This document shows, piece after piece, positions 37,641 to 50,000 of a DNA stretch of 64,000 nucleotides (position 1 is its first letter; each line of letters begins with the position of its first letter). The position numbers were made by a program, and so were the translations under genes. The DNA is from Congeria kusceri (taxonomy: Eukaryota > Mollusca > Bivalvia > Myida > Dreissenidae), in NCBI GenBank assembly GCA_027627225.1, contig CM051024.1, positions 42,300,225 through 42,364,224 of the forward strand, in the 5' to 3' direction. Below the pieces are notes generated by a model, which was not told the origin of the DNA, did not search any database, and saw only the letters and a program-made list of their open reading frames with translations.

Positions 37641-38574
37641 ACATGAACACCCTGGGAATCATGTATTGTTTGCTTATGTCGCAAGGAAAATACCATATCG
37701 TTAATCAATGTGTTAAGTAATTGCAGTTTCTATAATGCGTTATACTCATCATAATATAGTCTATCGTATGGGATGAAATACCCGCTTACACTGCTACATG
37801 AACCTTACTTTCCACACATCGTTGTGCACAACTCCAGCTCAGCCTTTGAATTTGTTTCTGTATAAAATAGCTTCCGAACTAATGGATTTCATACAAAACA
37901 TGTTCGGCTGAATATATGCCAAACTCTGTGTGGTTGGTAACGTAAATGTATCATAAGATCGGTTATATATGAACAAGTATAAAATCATGTTAACTATATA
38001 TTACCAACAAACAATTACAAATCCCATTTATCAATCCAACACCACGTGTTTCACTCTCGGTGAGACAGTACAAATATTTATTCATTCATTCTTGCCATTG
38101 TTTAAACACACATTCGTTTACCTGTTTGTTGAGGACACAGTTAAACACGAAAATAAATAGGCCCTGATATAAAAAAGTATATTTGCAACGAATGTAACAT
38201 GTGCGTTAATTGGAATTAAAACGCAAACGTGCATGTCTATAATATCATTAGCACATAACATTATGTTCACACCATCCATACAAAAATATACTGAAAAGTA
38301 CTACTGGCGTCTTTGCTAAAAACCCTTAACTTACTGATGAAACAAAATGCATATTTTATGGAACTGTGATTGACAGAGTTTTCATGCCAGTATTTACCTT
38401 CCCAATGTATATTTGTAACAATGTTATTAGTATTGCAACATACCACAGTGTTACTAGGATTGAGTCAAGAAATTGACATACTTTATGTGACCTGTGTTCA
38501 GTAGAGACCTAATTTATTGTTTTACCCTTATATATAATCGTCCGACACACAGATTGGCAGCTTGTGTGTCTTAC

Positions 38575-41278
38575 CTGAAGTCCATTGCAGATTGCGAACA
38601 GGTATTGCATGAAGGAGGCCGACTTGTTGACGTAAAAGATGCCGAGTATCCAGGAGACGCCCATCAGAGGCACGAGCACGCACAGCGAACGCAGGCTCGT
38701 TCTGAGATATAAAAATAATATACATGCATATCAATATTTAAAAAAAGTATGTGACGTGGTTAGATATTAACTCTGATTTTGTACACATATTATATTCATT
38801 TTTAATTAGTTATTTATTTATTTAGTTAGTTACTTAGTAAGTTAGTTAGTAATTTAGATAGTTAGTTAGCTACTTAGTTAGTTAGTTAGTTAGTTCGTTC
38901 GTTAGTTAGTTAGTTCGTTCGTTCGTTCGTTCATTCGTTCGTTCGTTCGTTCATTCATTCAAAATATATATATTTTTTTTTTTTTTTTTTTTTAAATTTA
39001 TTTATTTATTTAATGTTCCATATACTGTCACATAACAACAGTCTGTTGTAAACATTTTTAATATTGAAATGATCAAATATTTTCATAATTCATATTTACT
39101 TTATCTTTTCAGTTGTAGTCTTGCTGTCCATTGCCTTCATGCGAAACATGCTCCTTATGACCAGTGCCAGACAGATGATGTTAAACTGAAATAAAAAGTA
39201 TCCCTTCGTTTCGCACAGAACATAAAAGAACAACGCTCGTGCAGGAATACTACTTGTCGTTTGGTAACGAAATTTTAACAAATACCAAAACATTAGCACT
39301 TTGTTTTACCAGGATAATCACGAGCGCTGGTGCAACGAATGCCCATATGACACCACGTGATAAGGACAACCAACAACTGAAACAGAACAGTCCACAATAT
39401 TGTCATGAATGTAACTTTTGTTATAAAGTAGCTTTTGCAATGCGAGTTGTGTTGGTACGCCTGGATATATAATTGATAGGATAATGACGGAACTTAGATC
39501 TTACAAACGCTCGTTTCCATAACCATCGGCTTGTGTTGACAGCAAACTTATTCCGACTATAACTGCTGGCGCAACTGAAGCAAACAAAAGATTTCGTGAA
39601 CTAGCACTATAGGTGTAAATAAAAAATAGGCACAATGGACAGTCTCGGTTATACATTACTTTGGACCCCATTTGCTGCAACGCATTTCTCGTTACAATAA
39701 TTCATGGTCATAGAATGTTAACAAGTTAATTATGCTGTGTTACCATTATATTGTACAACAACAGATATTATCTATATAAGGCATTAAATTACCACCAGCT
39801 ATTTCATGTAATAATGGATGATGTAAGTTTAAAAAAATCCATGCATTTCAGTATTAGTAACATATATTAACAATAAAAATAAAATATTCACAATTAAGAT
39901 TTGGTGAATTTAAAAAATAAAACACAGAAGTGTAGTTGTAGTATTTACCCCATGCTGAAATTAGGAGGGGCTTAAGTCTTGATTTCGTCGTAAATACGTA
40001 TACCACCATTATTGAGATTTCGATTCCTTCTGCTAGCATCAGACAAAACACCACTAAATATATGTAGTGTAGAAAAGCTGCAGTGGTTGAACACAGAGCC
40101 TAAAGTATTAACGATAAATCAAAAGCACAATTTACTAATGCGTGTGTACGAGTATTGGTATGGAGTACGATAAGGATCTTTAATATCATAGACAGCATCA
40201 TGCTCATAGAAACGAGCATCATGCTTGTAAGGTGGAGCATCATGCTCAATGAACGAGCATGATGCTCAGTAAACGAGCATCTTGCTCTTTCGGCCGAGCA
40301 TCATGCTCATAAGATCGAGCATCATGCTCGTCAATTCGAGTGTGACGCTAGTTTTTGGAGCATTATGCTGGGTAAGGCAATAAATACTCTCTTCGTACGG
40401 CCTTTTACTATTGAGCATGATGCTTAATTAACAAGCAGCATGCTCCTAAAATCGAGCATCATGCTCGTTTACTGAGCATTTTAGGTCGAGCATCATGTTT
40501 GTTTATTGAGCATGATGCTCGATCCTACGAGCATGATGCTCGTTCATTGAGCATCATGCTCATAAGATCGAGCATCATGCTCGGCAAAAATAGCAAGATG
40601 CTCGTTTACTACGCATCATGCTCGTTCACTGAGCATGATGCTCGATCTTACGAGCATGGTGCTCGTTTCTATGAGCATGATGCTGTGGAAGATATTTAAA
40701 ACCCTAATCGTACTCCATATATGGGTGATTATTTAACAGTGCTACGAATTAACCATATAGATTGAGTTTGAATTGATACTACTGAATTAAAGCAAACACG
40801 AGGCGTATGCTTCTTACAGTAATTTCATTGCAAGCATGTGTACTTATTACAATTCCTAAAATTTAATGATAATTTATCATAATGTCTAAAATAATTGATG
40901 AAGAAAGTTCGACAACTAGACTTTCTTAACCTTATTGTCTGTTCTGTCTACACCAGCCAGGAAAATGATGTAGGCCAACAGTAGGGCGCCGCTAAGGTTC
41001 AATAGTAGGACGGTTCTGTCAGTCTTAAGTTGCCTGAAACATAATTATAATTATAATTGTTTTCAATATTGTTTCTGACTGAACTCACCTACATAATAAT
41101 TACTAGTAATGATAATGTTCGTGCACACGTTGAAAGATATTGTTTTAGGAAGCACTTTGGGAACGTGTCTATACCTCCAAAGAACAATGAAGATGGCCAT
41201 CGTTAGAAAAAGACAGACCATTGAAATCCCAATACCGACACTCGATACAGTTCGCAATGGTACCGAATGTATGTCGGC
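38575..41278 (-). CDS. Seven-transmembrane domain exons of the adhesion GPCR
   Basis: TM1 exon: SVGIGISMVCLFLTMAIF then VLWR. TM2 exon: LKTDRTVLLLNLSGALLLAY then IIFLAGVDRT. TM3 exon: C-S-T-T-A-A-F-L-H-Y then FCLMLAEGIEISIMVVYVF. TM4: APAVIVGISLLS followed by DGYGNERF. TM5: CWLSLSRGVIWAFVAPALVI, a near-consensus adhesion-GPCR motif. A loop exon follows with MFRMKAMDSKTTTEK. TM6-TM7: SLCVLVPLMGVSWILGIFYV and FMQYLFAICNGLQ. All junctions keep frame. The intron between TM2 and TM3 holds a palindrome-rich element (40,161-40,717). The exon after GLQ, with the last part of TM7 and the cytoplasmic tail, was not found between 37.7 and 38.6 kb. Confidence 0.93.
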
Positions 41279-44200
41279 CTGTTTAAAACAAATCACAATA
41301 TATCAAGACAAAAGATTTCGAAAACCCATTTCTCAAAACGCATATATGTTTAATGCATTGGTAATAAATGTAGGCATGCATTCTAAAACACCCTTTGGTT
41401 TGGATGGACCTGCTCGCATTAACATTAATTGCATGATCAATTGGAATCAGGCAGTAATTTGTACACATATTGGATCAAATACTCATGGCCATTGTTTGAC
41501 ACTTGAACAGACAATACTATTAGGTATGGGCCAATTTTAGCATTACAATAAACTAAAATGTTTCAAAAGCAAACATGACAACTGACTCACAGTTAGCGAA
41601 ATACAAATAACATGAACATAACTATTGTCGTAGTGTTCACTAATTTATTATCATAAAAAGTATTAAAATGAATGCTAACTTCAACAAACGGACTCATAAG
41701 GACAGCAAAGTTGGTGAGATGGTCACACTCACAGATCGTTTCAGAATCATCTGACCCTTTCAGTCTGCAACCATCACTGGCCCACGACCCGGTCTTATTT
41801 GTACTGATTTACAACGAGATAATGTCAATTTTACACAATAATACCCATCATCGTCTGCGCTGTTTATTAGTCATTCTTACTAATATTAACATAACCAGTA
41901 ACATTTTATCATAAAACTCAAACGCAAGCCTTGAATTGCATTTATAAAAGGAATGCACTATTATGTCAAACAAACACTTTAAGTAAACTTACACACACAT
42001 AAAATATAAGTATTACCTTCCAAAGTTCCAATAACTGCACAAGGGATTGATCATTGTTTTCTAAAATATAAGGTCAGAAAAACATCACATAGCAAACACT
42101 AAAAATCCATCATATATACAGATTGAAGAATTAGAGTCATAAAATACTATTTGATTCCAAGCAAACTAACTACCTTTTTCTTATTAAAGTTTCAACATTC
42201 AAATATCTACATTCATCTCCACTAGCATTACAAACGTCTAGACTCGGATTTTCTCAGTGATGGGTACATTGATAGAGATCGAATGCATAGCCATGTATAA
42301 AGCAATGATCTTACATCTGTGCGTTGAAATGTTAATGATATCGCAGGATCGAGCGTTCCGGAATAATTTGACAACGTCAACGATAGAATGGGTCCATCAA
42401 TTGATCGATTTTCTCCCGAAGAGCTGTAATGCATGTTTAGCTTTGTCGTGAATACCATGAATAGGTCGCTTATGCTTGTGTGATTGTCAAAAAAACTGAT
42501 GTAATGCTTCCGTGGTTGTTTGTATTTTAGAACTAAGTATGTATACATTGAATATCGAAAGACTGAATGTTTGTTTCTTCGACGGTTACTCTTGGACGGT
42601 ATATAAAAGTTAGCATATTGTTACCTGGTTTCCTTAGATACCGTATTTGGCAACACATAACTCATGTCTTTATACATGACAACTGTAATTGTAACGTCGC
42701 CATTACCTGAAACATTAATAGTCAAATATAACAAAATACCTGCCAAACAAACGGAACTACTAAATGTCTGTCATATTCAATTTAACGAGTATTCACTCAA
42801 ATCATTGTATTTCTTCAACACACGACACACTTTTAACTAGGTATAGTACCATACTCGTGCTAGGGGAAGACATGGATACTTTAAACTTCAAAAATAGAAA
42901 AAAGAGCTGTGAATTAGTTAGCTGAAATACCACGAAGGCCTGTACTACAAATAACATTCAAACATAAGTATGCTAGATCGAATAATACTCGTACTACCAA
43001 ATTTGAGTTAAAACATACTTACCCATTGCCTTAGCGTCCAGTTTAATACGACTTTTGGAGTTTTTTGCCCACTGGTTGTCATCCGGATGACCAGCCTCAA
43101 TTGTAGAATACGGAAATATTACGTCTTGGTTCTTTACCTTCTTTACCTCTAGTAATACGTTTTTCTGCACAATTGTTATGTTAGAAATACCTCCAGCTCC
43201 AGACTCAATTTTGCTACGTAATGCCACTCCGATCTTTTCGACTGAAGATAACATGTTCTCGCCGCCAGTGCTTTTCTGTAATTATGAGATGGAATGGACC
43301 ATAGAGCTAATATGTAAAGTCAATGTATTCATGTACAGTGTATTCTCTTTGAACGGGTATATTTCATGTAGTACTAAGATTGTCAATCTACAGCTCAGTG
43401 TCAATAAGGGCAAAATCTAATTGTATACGTTTTATTAATACGCGCGACAAATACTGTTTACCGTTTCCTTCATGGATTTACATGTGTCTTTATTTTGTTG
43501 ATCCACTAGATTGCTCACTGATTTGAAAAAGGCCTGAAATTAACATAGTTGTGTGGATGATTTGATTAAGATTGAAAGTAGCAAAAATACAAGATGTACT
43601 TCTGTAAATCTGTCCGAAATGTATGATGCATATATGATGTTGTGTATGCATATCAAATAAGAATGTAACTTTCTGTCAAGCTGAACAAATCAAATTAAGG
43701 CTTAAGTCAACATTGTACCGCAACAACATCCTGCGTATGTATGCTTTTGTTGGCAATAATATTAGCAACGGTATCCAAGCTGGTTGCCATGGCCGTGATC
43801 TCTGCATTTGTCAGAAGTGCTGAAGCATTCGAGTCTTGCTTATTTTCTGTGACATTGGCTATCTGTTCTAACGCACTGGATACTTTTTCAGGCGTAGCAT
43901 TGTTAACTAGCGTATCCACCTAAAAGATAAAGTTGCAAATGAAATGTTTGATTTTCATTTTTCACATGCTCAGCTATTTTGTCCAGTTAATACCTTAAAA
44001 TGTGTGCAAATGGATTATAAAAAACACCAAGAACGTGCCTGTACTACCATTCCATAAAAGTTGTTGTATATTAATAAATCCCTGCACACATATCACGTGG
44101 TCGAAATTATAGTTGTGGAAAGAATGTACGTAAGTGTATCGTAAACAAATAACCTACCTCATTAATGATATTAGTAACAGTCACACGAATACAGTTGTAC

Positions 44201-46589
44201 TGTGGTAGTTGCCATGTGCCGTCAGATAAACAAGTCCTAGTAATGTTACCTGTAAATCGCAAATCAAAAGCAAATTGAAAATAATTCTCATATTGTTAAG
44301 GTCTACGAAAAATTCGTTTTATTTAGTACATTGCGTCAAAATGTGCAATATATTGCTTAAAAACGTGAATGTGTATTTATCAAACAGAGAAAAACACAAT
44401 AAAAAAGAGTATTACAAACAAAACGCACGCACTGTTTGCACGTTTGTTGTGTAGATATTACCTTCAAATCCTTGATCACACTGCTGAATTCTTGTTGTTC
44501 CTGCTATAACCTCCTTCCACTCTGTACCGCGATGGTCAACAGCAGTAGGACACACAACCTTCTGTACTTCTACTTAAAGAAATATTCGCATATATATATA
44601 TGTATATATATATTAAAATATATACAGTTACATAGTGTTGTATATATATATATATATACAACACTAACTAACTGTATATATTTAAATTATTATAGGCTTT
44701 CTAAATTATCATTTGAAAATTACTTAAGGTTATCCAATATAATAAATGTTCATAACGTATTCGGTATGCATATCTATTTGACAATTACAAGATGGATGCT
44801 TTGGGTATTTTCATATTGATTTCTAATATCGTGTATATGCATAAAAATATACATTAATAGTGAACTGCGAGATAAATTGTTAAAAGTATGAACCATTCGG
44901 CAGGCAAGTTGGTTGGATCCCTGACCACGTGCTAGAATCTTGGCACATCCGCTTCTCAATCCCCGATCAAATTGTACCCTGGGTTACACGTGTATCTAGC
45001 GACAGCTTGATATATGGTCCCCTTTGTTAGGTCAACAACAGCTTTTGTGGGATTTGGCAATGGCCCACAGTCTGAAATAGGTTTTTCATTGAAAATATTC
45101 TTTCTTATCAATACACTGTTACATTTCTATTTTAGAGAAGATAATGAATAATAATATAATGCAACCGATCCAGAATACTAGTGGTAAGTTGGCATCAAAT
45201 ACCACAGTCACTGATATTTCTTTGTTTCAAACGACTAATTATTTTCTAGGTCTGGTGCGAGTAGCAATTAACAACCAGGTTCCAGACACTGAATCACCCG
45301 CGGGTACTTGTGCTGCCGTAATTTTTAATTCCTTGCTTTACGTATAGTTGATGCAGTTTGGCCTTATGATAATATTTGATATGTGCATATAACTTACCAA
45401 CGATAACACATTTAGCAACCTCCCATGATCCATTTGACAAACATCTTACTCGGGTTGTGGTCAAATTGAAACCCTTGTTACACGTTACTCCTGCAAAGTT
45501 TCCAAATGACGTCATACCATCTCTCAATGGTATTATAGAACCGTTCTCAATTTGAGGTGGTAATCCACAATCTAATAATATGAAAATAGTTTATGATTCA
45601 TACAAAAGTAATTTAGGTGGGAGATATTTCTAGTGTATGGCAATATTGTTTTATAGTCAAAGGTTGGGTAAACTGTTTCGCAACATCAACTAAACATGTT
45701 ATAAACTAAACATACAATATAATATTAATTATTAGTATATGTTCTTTTAAATACCCGGTTTATTTATTTAGTAATATTCATTTTGCTGTAGTTGTCTTAT
45801 TTTCAATTTGTCCGTATAGCCAATTTATTTGCACAATATTTGTTGATTCAGTTTTGTTTTTGTCTGTATCTAATAACTAATACATGTACTTCATTTTATC
45901 AGATACAGTCATATAAAAGATTACCCCGAAGTGTGCATACAGCATCTTCCCAATTTCCATCATGGGTACAAGTCACTTGATCAGGTATACAAATGTATCC
46001 AGCGTCGCAATACACTTCTGCTATTGCACCAAAAGTTGTGTTGCCGGTTTGATGTAATGTAAAATTTCCATTTGGTAACGATGGAGGATCCCCGCAATCT
46101 AAGACCATATTACATAGACTGTGAGCTGTTATAAAGCAATTCGGCATACACAAATAAAGCATTGTTAATGGTAAGCTCATAATATCACTGATCAATAATT
46201 AGCATAATTAAAGCTATAAATTATACAGAAATACATACAGACAGAAAGTATAACGAGCAGAAAAAACAAAGAAAATATACATAACACTACAAACATAACA
46301 GCTACAATAAACGGAAGAAAGTGCATTACACTAAGTAACAAGATAACTTCAAAATGAAGTGCACGTTTTGTTAATTTTATTAAAACAAGTTATTGCAATG
46401 TTTAAATCGTCCTACCTTGTGGCTCACAGGACGTAGTTTCCCACACTTCGTCGGCGGTGCACATCAGTTGAGATCTATTTGATGTGTATCCTTGGTAACA
46501 GGATACGTTGGCATGAGAACCGAAAGTTGAATTTCCAATTTGTGCGAGATAAATGTTTCCGTTTGGAATGGAAGATGGAACACCACAAT
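38575..46589 (-). CDS. Adhesion GPCR gene: 4 sushi domains, HormR, GAIN, GPS, 7TM (5' and 3' ends missing)
   Basis: This is a cell-surface adhesion-family G-protein-coupled receptor that cleaves itself at the GPS. Exons in transcript order are 46589-46416, 46098-45925, 45571-45398, 45071-44894 (sushi); 44572-44462, 44249-44158 (HormR); 43919-43719, 43533-43462, 43275-43023, 42706-42625, 42495-42315 (GAIN); 42060-42017, 41803-41680 (GPS); 41278-41175 (TM1), 41033-40931 (TM2), 40099-39949 (TM3), 39574-39505 (TM4), 39376-39310 (TM5), 39185-39100 (TM5 end and loop), 38701-38575 (TM6-TM7). Every intron is GT-AG and every junction keeps phase, except that the 178-base fourth sushi exon is one base too long. 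No signal-peptide exon is seen before 46,589 and no exon completing TM7 and the tail below 38,575. The family call is firm. The ligand is unknown, and the gene may be non-functional if the frameshift and missing ends are real. Confidence 0.93.
38808..38965 (+). repeat. TTAG / TTCG tetranucleotide array
   Basis: TTAG units change gradually to TTCG units and end in TTCA, then a TA run and a T run of more than 20. It lies in the intron between the TM6-TM7 exon and the exon before it. Confidence 0.92.
40161..40717. mobile_element. Palindrome-packed foldback element in the TM2-TM3 intron (copy 1)
   Basis: Ends TGGAGTACGAT and ATCGTACTCCA are inverted repeats flanked by TA on both sides (40,159-40,160; 40,718-40,719), a mariner-like duplication. 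Inside are more than 20 copies of GAGCATCATGCTC or GAGCATGATGCTC, each palindromic except its centre base. Sequences between them (AACGAGCA, AAGATCGAGC) also mirror across the centre near 40,440, so the whole unit can fold on itself. No coding function; any frame across it is an artefact of the repeat. Confidence 0.8.
41680..43919 (-). CDS. GAIN domain and GPS autoproteolysis site of the adhesion GPCR
   Basis: Five exons (43919 down to 42315) carry a long Asn/Ser-rich segment typical of GAIN (start VDTLVNNATPEKVSSAL; later LSLTLSNYSG and LDPAISLTFQ). Two exons (42060-42017, 41803-41680) then carry the GPS: PLCSYWNFG, a phase-2 junction, TNKTGSWASDGC, then CECDHLTNFAVLM. The His-Leu-Thr triad is intact, so cleavage between Leu and Thr is expected, leaving a tethered agonist that begins TNFAVLM. 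The four conserved cysteines and two tryptophans of the motif are visible. Several N-x-S/T sequons suggest glycosylation. Confidence 0.93.
44158..44572 (-). CDS. HormR (hormone receptor motif) exons of the adhesion GPCR
   Basis: Two exons (44572-44462 and 44249-44158) encode a compact cysteine-rich domain. The first gives C-P-T-A-V-D...W-K-E-V-I-A-G-T-T...C-D-Q-G-F-E-G, the second TRTCLSDGTWQLPQYNC. This matches the HormR pattern (C...W...aG...C..G......R.C...G.W......C) found just before the GAIN domain in many adhesion GPCRs. The junction is phase 1 and the second exon ends in phase 0 into the GAIN region. In some family members this domain lacks hormone binding and is structural; nothing here separates the options. 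Confidence 0.82.
44590..44660. repeat. TA run and hairpin at the duplication edge
   Basis: Alternating TA followed by ACAGTTACATAGTGTTG, a TA run, and its near mirror CAACACTAACTAACTGT. The homology to copy 2 is lost in the TA run. Confidence 0.85.
44894..46589 (-). CDS. Four sushi (CCP) exons of the adhesion GPCR
   Basis: Four consecutive exons each encode one sushi module, a disulphide-bonded extracellular binding fold. The first three are exactly 174 bases and phase 1-1, which suits duplication of single exons. Each starts with a DCG motif and ends with a W-x(n)-C motif (DCGVPSSIPNG...WETTSC; DCGDPPSLPNG...WEDAVC; DCGLPPQIENG...WEVAKC). The fourth (45071-44894, DCGPLPNPTK...) reads well up to CNPGYNLIG and then meets TGA. 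The rest of the module (KRMCQDSSTWSG...PTC) continues one frame over, and a run of four C on the plus strand (44961-44964) sits at the switch. Its donor (GTTCAT) is also weak. Sushi modules upstream of HormR and GAIN suggest a glycan or protein ligand, but this is inference. Confidence 0.9.
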
Positions 46590-47001
46590 CTGATTCAGAA
46601 ATACGCTTATGTTTTTGTCAAACAATGTTTTTATTTATTTGTGTTTATTTTGTACATTATACTATCTTTAAATCGATTTCAAAATAGTTTCATAAATAGT
46701 TGTTATTACTTGCACATGACCATTGCAATATATGCTTATTACACAAAGTATATTATGCTGATATGTATATAAACTATCGAGTTTTTTTCTAAATTTATAG
46801 CTGAAGTAAATGCATACATTTTAAGTAATCTCCGTACCCAACTAATTGTTCTTAATAATAATCACCACAGAACCGATTAGTCAAAATCTTGACATGTAAA
46901 CATCGAAATAAGATTTTTAGACTATTGGCGGAAGCCAAGGGTATTTAGCGAGGGTACTTTCCAGAACAAGTATCCTGAGAAACTATTTCTTTTCTTTGCA
47001 G

Positions 47002-50000
47002 GCTATTTCATGTAATAATGGATGATGTAAGTTTAAAAAAATCCATGCATTTCAGTATTAGTAACATATATTAACAATAAAAATAAAATATTCACAATTA
47101 AGATTTGGTGAATTTAAAAAATAAAACACAGAAGTGTAGTTGTAGTATTTACCCCATGCTGAAATTAGGAGGGGCTTAAGTCTTGATTTCGTCGTAAATA
47201 CGTATACCACCATTATTGAGATTTCGATTCCTTCTGCTAGCATCAGACAAAACACCACTAAATATATGTAGTGTAGAAAAGCTGCAGTGGTTGAACACAG
47301 AGCCTAAAGTATTAACGATAAATCAAAAGCACAATTTACTAATGCGTGTGTACGAGTATTGGTATGGAGTACGATAAGGATCTTTAATATCATAGACAGC
47401 ATCATGCTCATAGAAACGAGCATCATGCTTGTAAGGTGGAGCATCATGCTCAATGAACGAGCATGATGCTCAGTAAACGAGCATCTTGCTCTTTCGGCCG
47501 AGCATCATGCTCATAAGATCGAGCATCATGCTCGTCAATTCGAGTGTGACGCTAGTTTTTGGAGCATTATGCTGGGTAAGGCAATAAATACTCTCTTCGT
47601 ACGGCCTTTTACTATTGAGCATGATGCTTAATTAACAAGCAGCATGCTCCTAAAATCGAGCATCATGCTCGTTTACTGAGCATTTTAGGTCGAGCATCAT
47701 GTTTGTTTATTGAGCATGATGCTCGATCCTACGAGCATGATGCTCGTTCATTGAGCATCATGCTCATAAGATCGAGCATCATGCTCGGCAAAAATAGCAA
47801 GATGCTCGTTTACTACGCATCATGCTCGTTCACTGAGCATGATGCTCGATCTTACGAGCATGGTGCTCGTTTCTATGAGCATGATGCTGTGGAAGATATT
47901 TAAAACCCTAATCGTACTCCATATATGGGTGATTATTTAACAGTGCTACGAATTAACCATATAGATTGAGTTTGAATTGATACTACTGAATTAAAGCAAA
48001 CACGAGGCGTATGCTTCTTACAGTAATTTCATTGCAAGCATGTGTACTTATTACAATTCCTAAAATTTAATGATAATTTATCATAATGTCTAAAATAATT
48101 GATGAAGAAAGTTCGACAACTAGACTTTCTTAACCTTATTGTCTGTTCTGTCTACACCAGCCAGGAAAATGATGTAGGCCAACAGTAGGGCGCCGCTAAG
48201 GTTCCATAGTAGGACGGTTCTGTCAGTCTTAAGTTGCCTGAAACATAATTATAATTATAATTGTTTTCAATATTGTTTCTGACTGAACTCACCTACATAA
48301 TAATTACTAGTAATGATAATGTTCGTGCACACGTTGAAAGATATTGTTTTAGGAAGCACTTTGGGAACGTGTCTATACCTCCAAAGAACAATGAAGATGG
48401 CCATCGTTAGAAGAAGACAGACCATTGAAATCCCAATACCGACACTCGATACAGTTCGCAATGGTACCGAATGTATGTCGGCCTGTTTAAAACAAATCAC
48501 AATATATCAAGACACAAGATTTCGAAAACCCATTTCTCAAAACGCATATATGTTTAATGCATTGGTAATAAATGTAGGCATGCATTCTAAAACACCCTTT
48601 GGTTTGGATGGACCTGCTCGCATTAACATTAATTGCATGATCAATTGGAATCAGGCAGTAATTTGTACACATATTGGATCAAATACTCATGGCCATTGTT
48701 TGACACTTGAACAGACAATACTATTAGGTATGGGCCAATTTTAGCATTACAATAAACTAAAATGTTTCAAAAGCAAACATGACAACTGACTCACAGTTAG
48801 CGAAATACAAATAACATGAACATAACTATTGTCGTAGTGTTCACTAATTTATTATCACAAAAAGTATTAAAATGAATGCTAACTTCAACAAACGGACTCA
48901 TAAGGACAGCAAAGTTGGTGAGATGGTCACACTCACAGATCGTTTCAGAATCATCTGACCCTTTCAGTCTGCAACCATCACTGGCCCACGACCCGGTCTT
49001 ATTTGTACTGATTTACAACGAGATAATGTCAATTTTACACAATAATACCCATCATCGTCTGCGCTGTTTATTAGTCATTCTTACTAATATTAACATAACC
49101 AGTAACATTTTATCATAAAACTCAAACGCAAGCCTTGAATTGCATTTATAAAAGGAATGCACTATTATGTCAAACAAACACTTTAAGTAAACTTACACAC
49201 ACATAAAATATAAGTATTACCTTCCAAAGTTCCAATAACTGCACAAGGGATTGATCATTGTTTTCTAAAATATAAGGTCAGAAAAACATCACATAGCAAA
49301 CACTAAAAATCCATCATATATACAGATTGAAGAATTAGAGTCATAAAATACTATTTGATTCCAAGCAAACTAACTACCTTTTTCTTATTAAAGTTTCAAC
49401 ATTCAAATATCTACATTCATCTCCACTAGCATTACAAACGTCTAGACTCGGATTTTCTCAGTGATGGGTACATTGATAGAGATCGAATGCATAGCCATGT
49501 ATAAAGCAATGATCTTACATCTGTGCGTTGAAATGTTAATGATATCGCAGGATCGAGCGTTCCGGAATAATTTGACAACGTCAACGATAGAATGGGTCCA
49601 TCAATTGATCGATTTTCACCCGAAGAGCTGTAATGCATGTTTAGCTTTGTCGTGAATACCATGAATAGGTCGCTTATGCTTGTTTGATTGTCAAAAAAAC
49701 TGATGTAATGCTTCCGTGGTTGTTTGTATTTTAGAACTAAGTATGTATACATTGAATATCGAAAGACTGAATGTTTGTTTCTTCGACGGTTACTCTTGGA
49801 CGGTATATAAAAGTTAGCATATTGTTACCTGGTTTCCTTAGATACCGTATTTGGCAACACATAACTCATGTCTTTATACATGACAACTGTAATTGTAACG
49901 TCGCCATTACCTGAAACATTAATAGTCAAATATAACAAAATACCTGCCAAACAAACGGAACTACTAAATGTCTGTCATATTCAATTTAACGAGTATTCAC

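Larger units (their letters stand above)
39798..44600. repeat. 4.8 kb segmental duplication, copy 1
   Basis: Left unit of a direct repeat whose partner is 47,002-51,804. The left edge is sharp: shared sequence begins at gctatttcatg, with different flanks (accacca in this copy, tttgcag in the other). The right edge falls in a TA dinucleotide run (44,590-44,615 here, 51,795-51,822 there). The 2.4 kb between the copies (44,601-47,001) holds the four sushi exons and is single-copy in this window. Confidence 0.95.

Noticed and set aside
37808..37862. Possible C-terminal tail exon of the adhesion GPCR (minus, TNSKAELELCTTM)
   Set aside because: Splice-like borders exist, but there is no TM7 continuation and the phase link to the 38,575 exon cannot be shown.
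40499..40699. Repetitive EHDARS protein (also at 47,703-47,903)
   Set aside because: Frame across the GAGCATGATGCTC palindromes; lies in an intron of the receptor.
41109..41540. Plus-strand 143-codon frame (also at 48,313-48,744)
   Set aside because: Antisense shadow across the TM1 exon and adjacent introns; the minus strand has the recognisable receptor sequence and splice sites.
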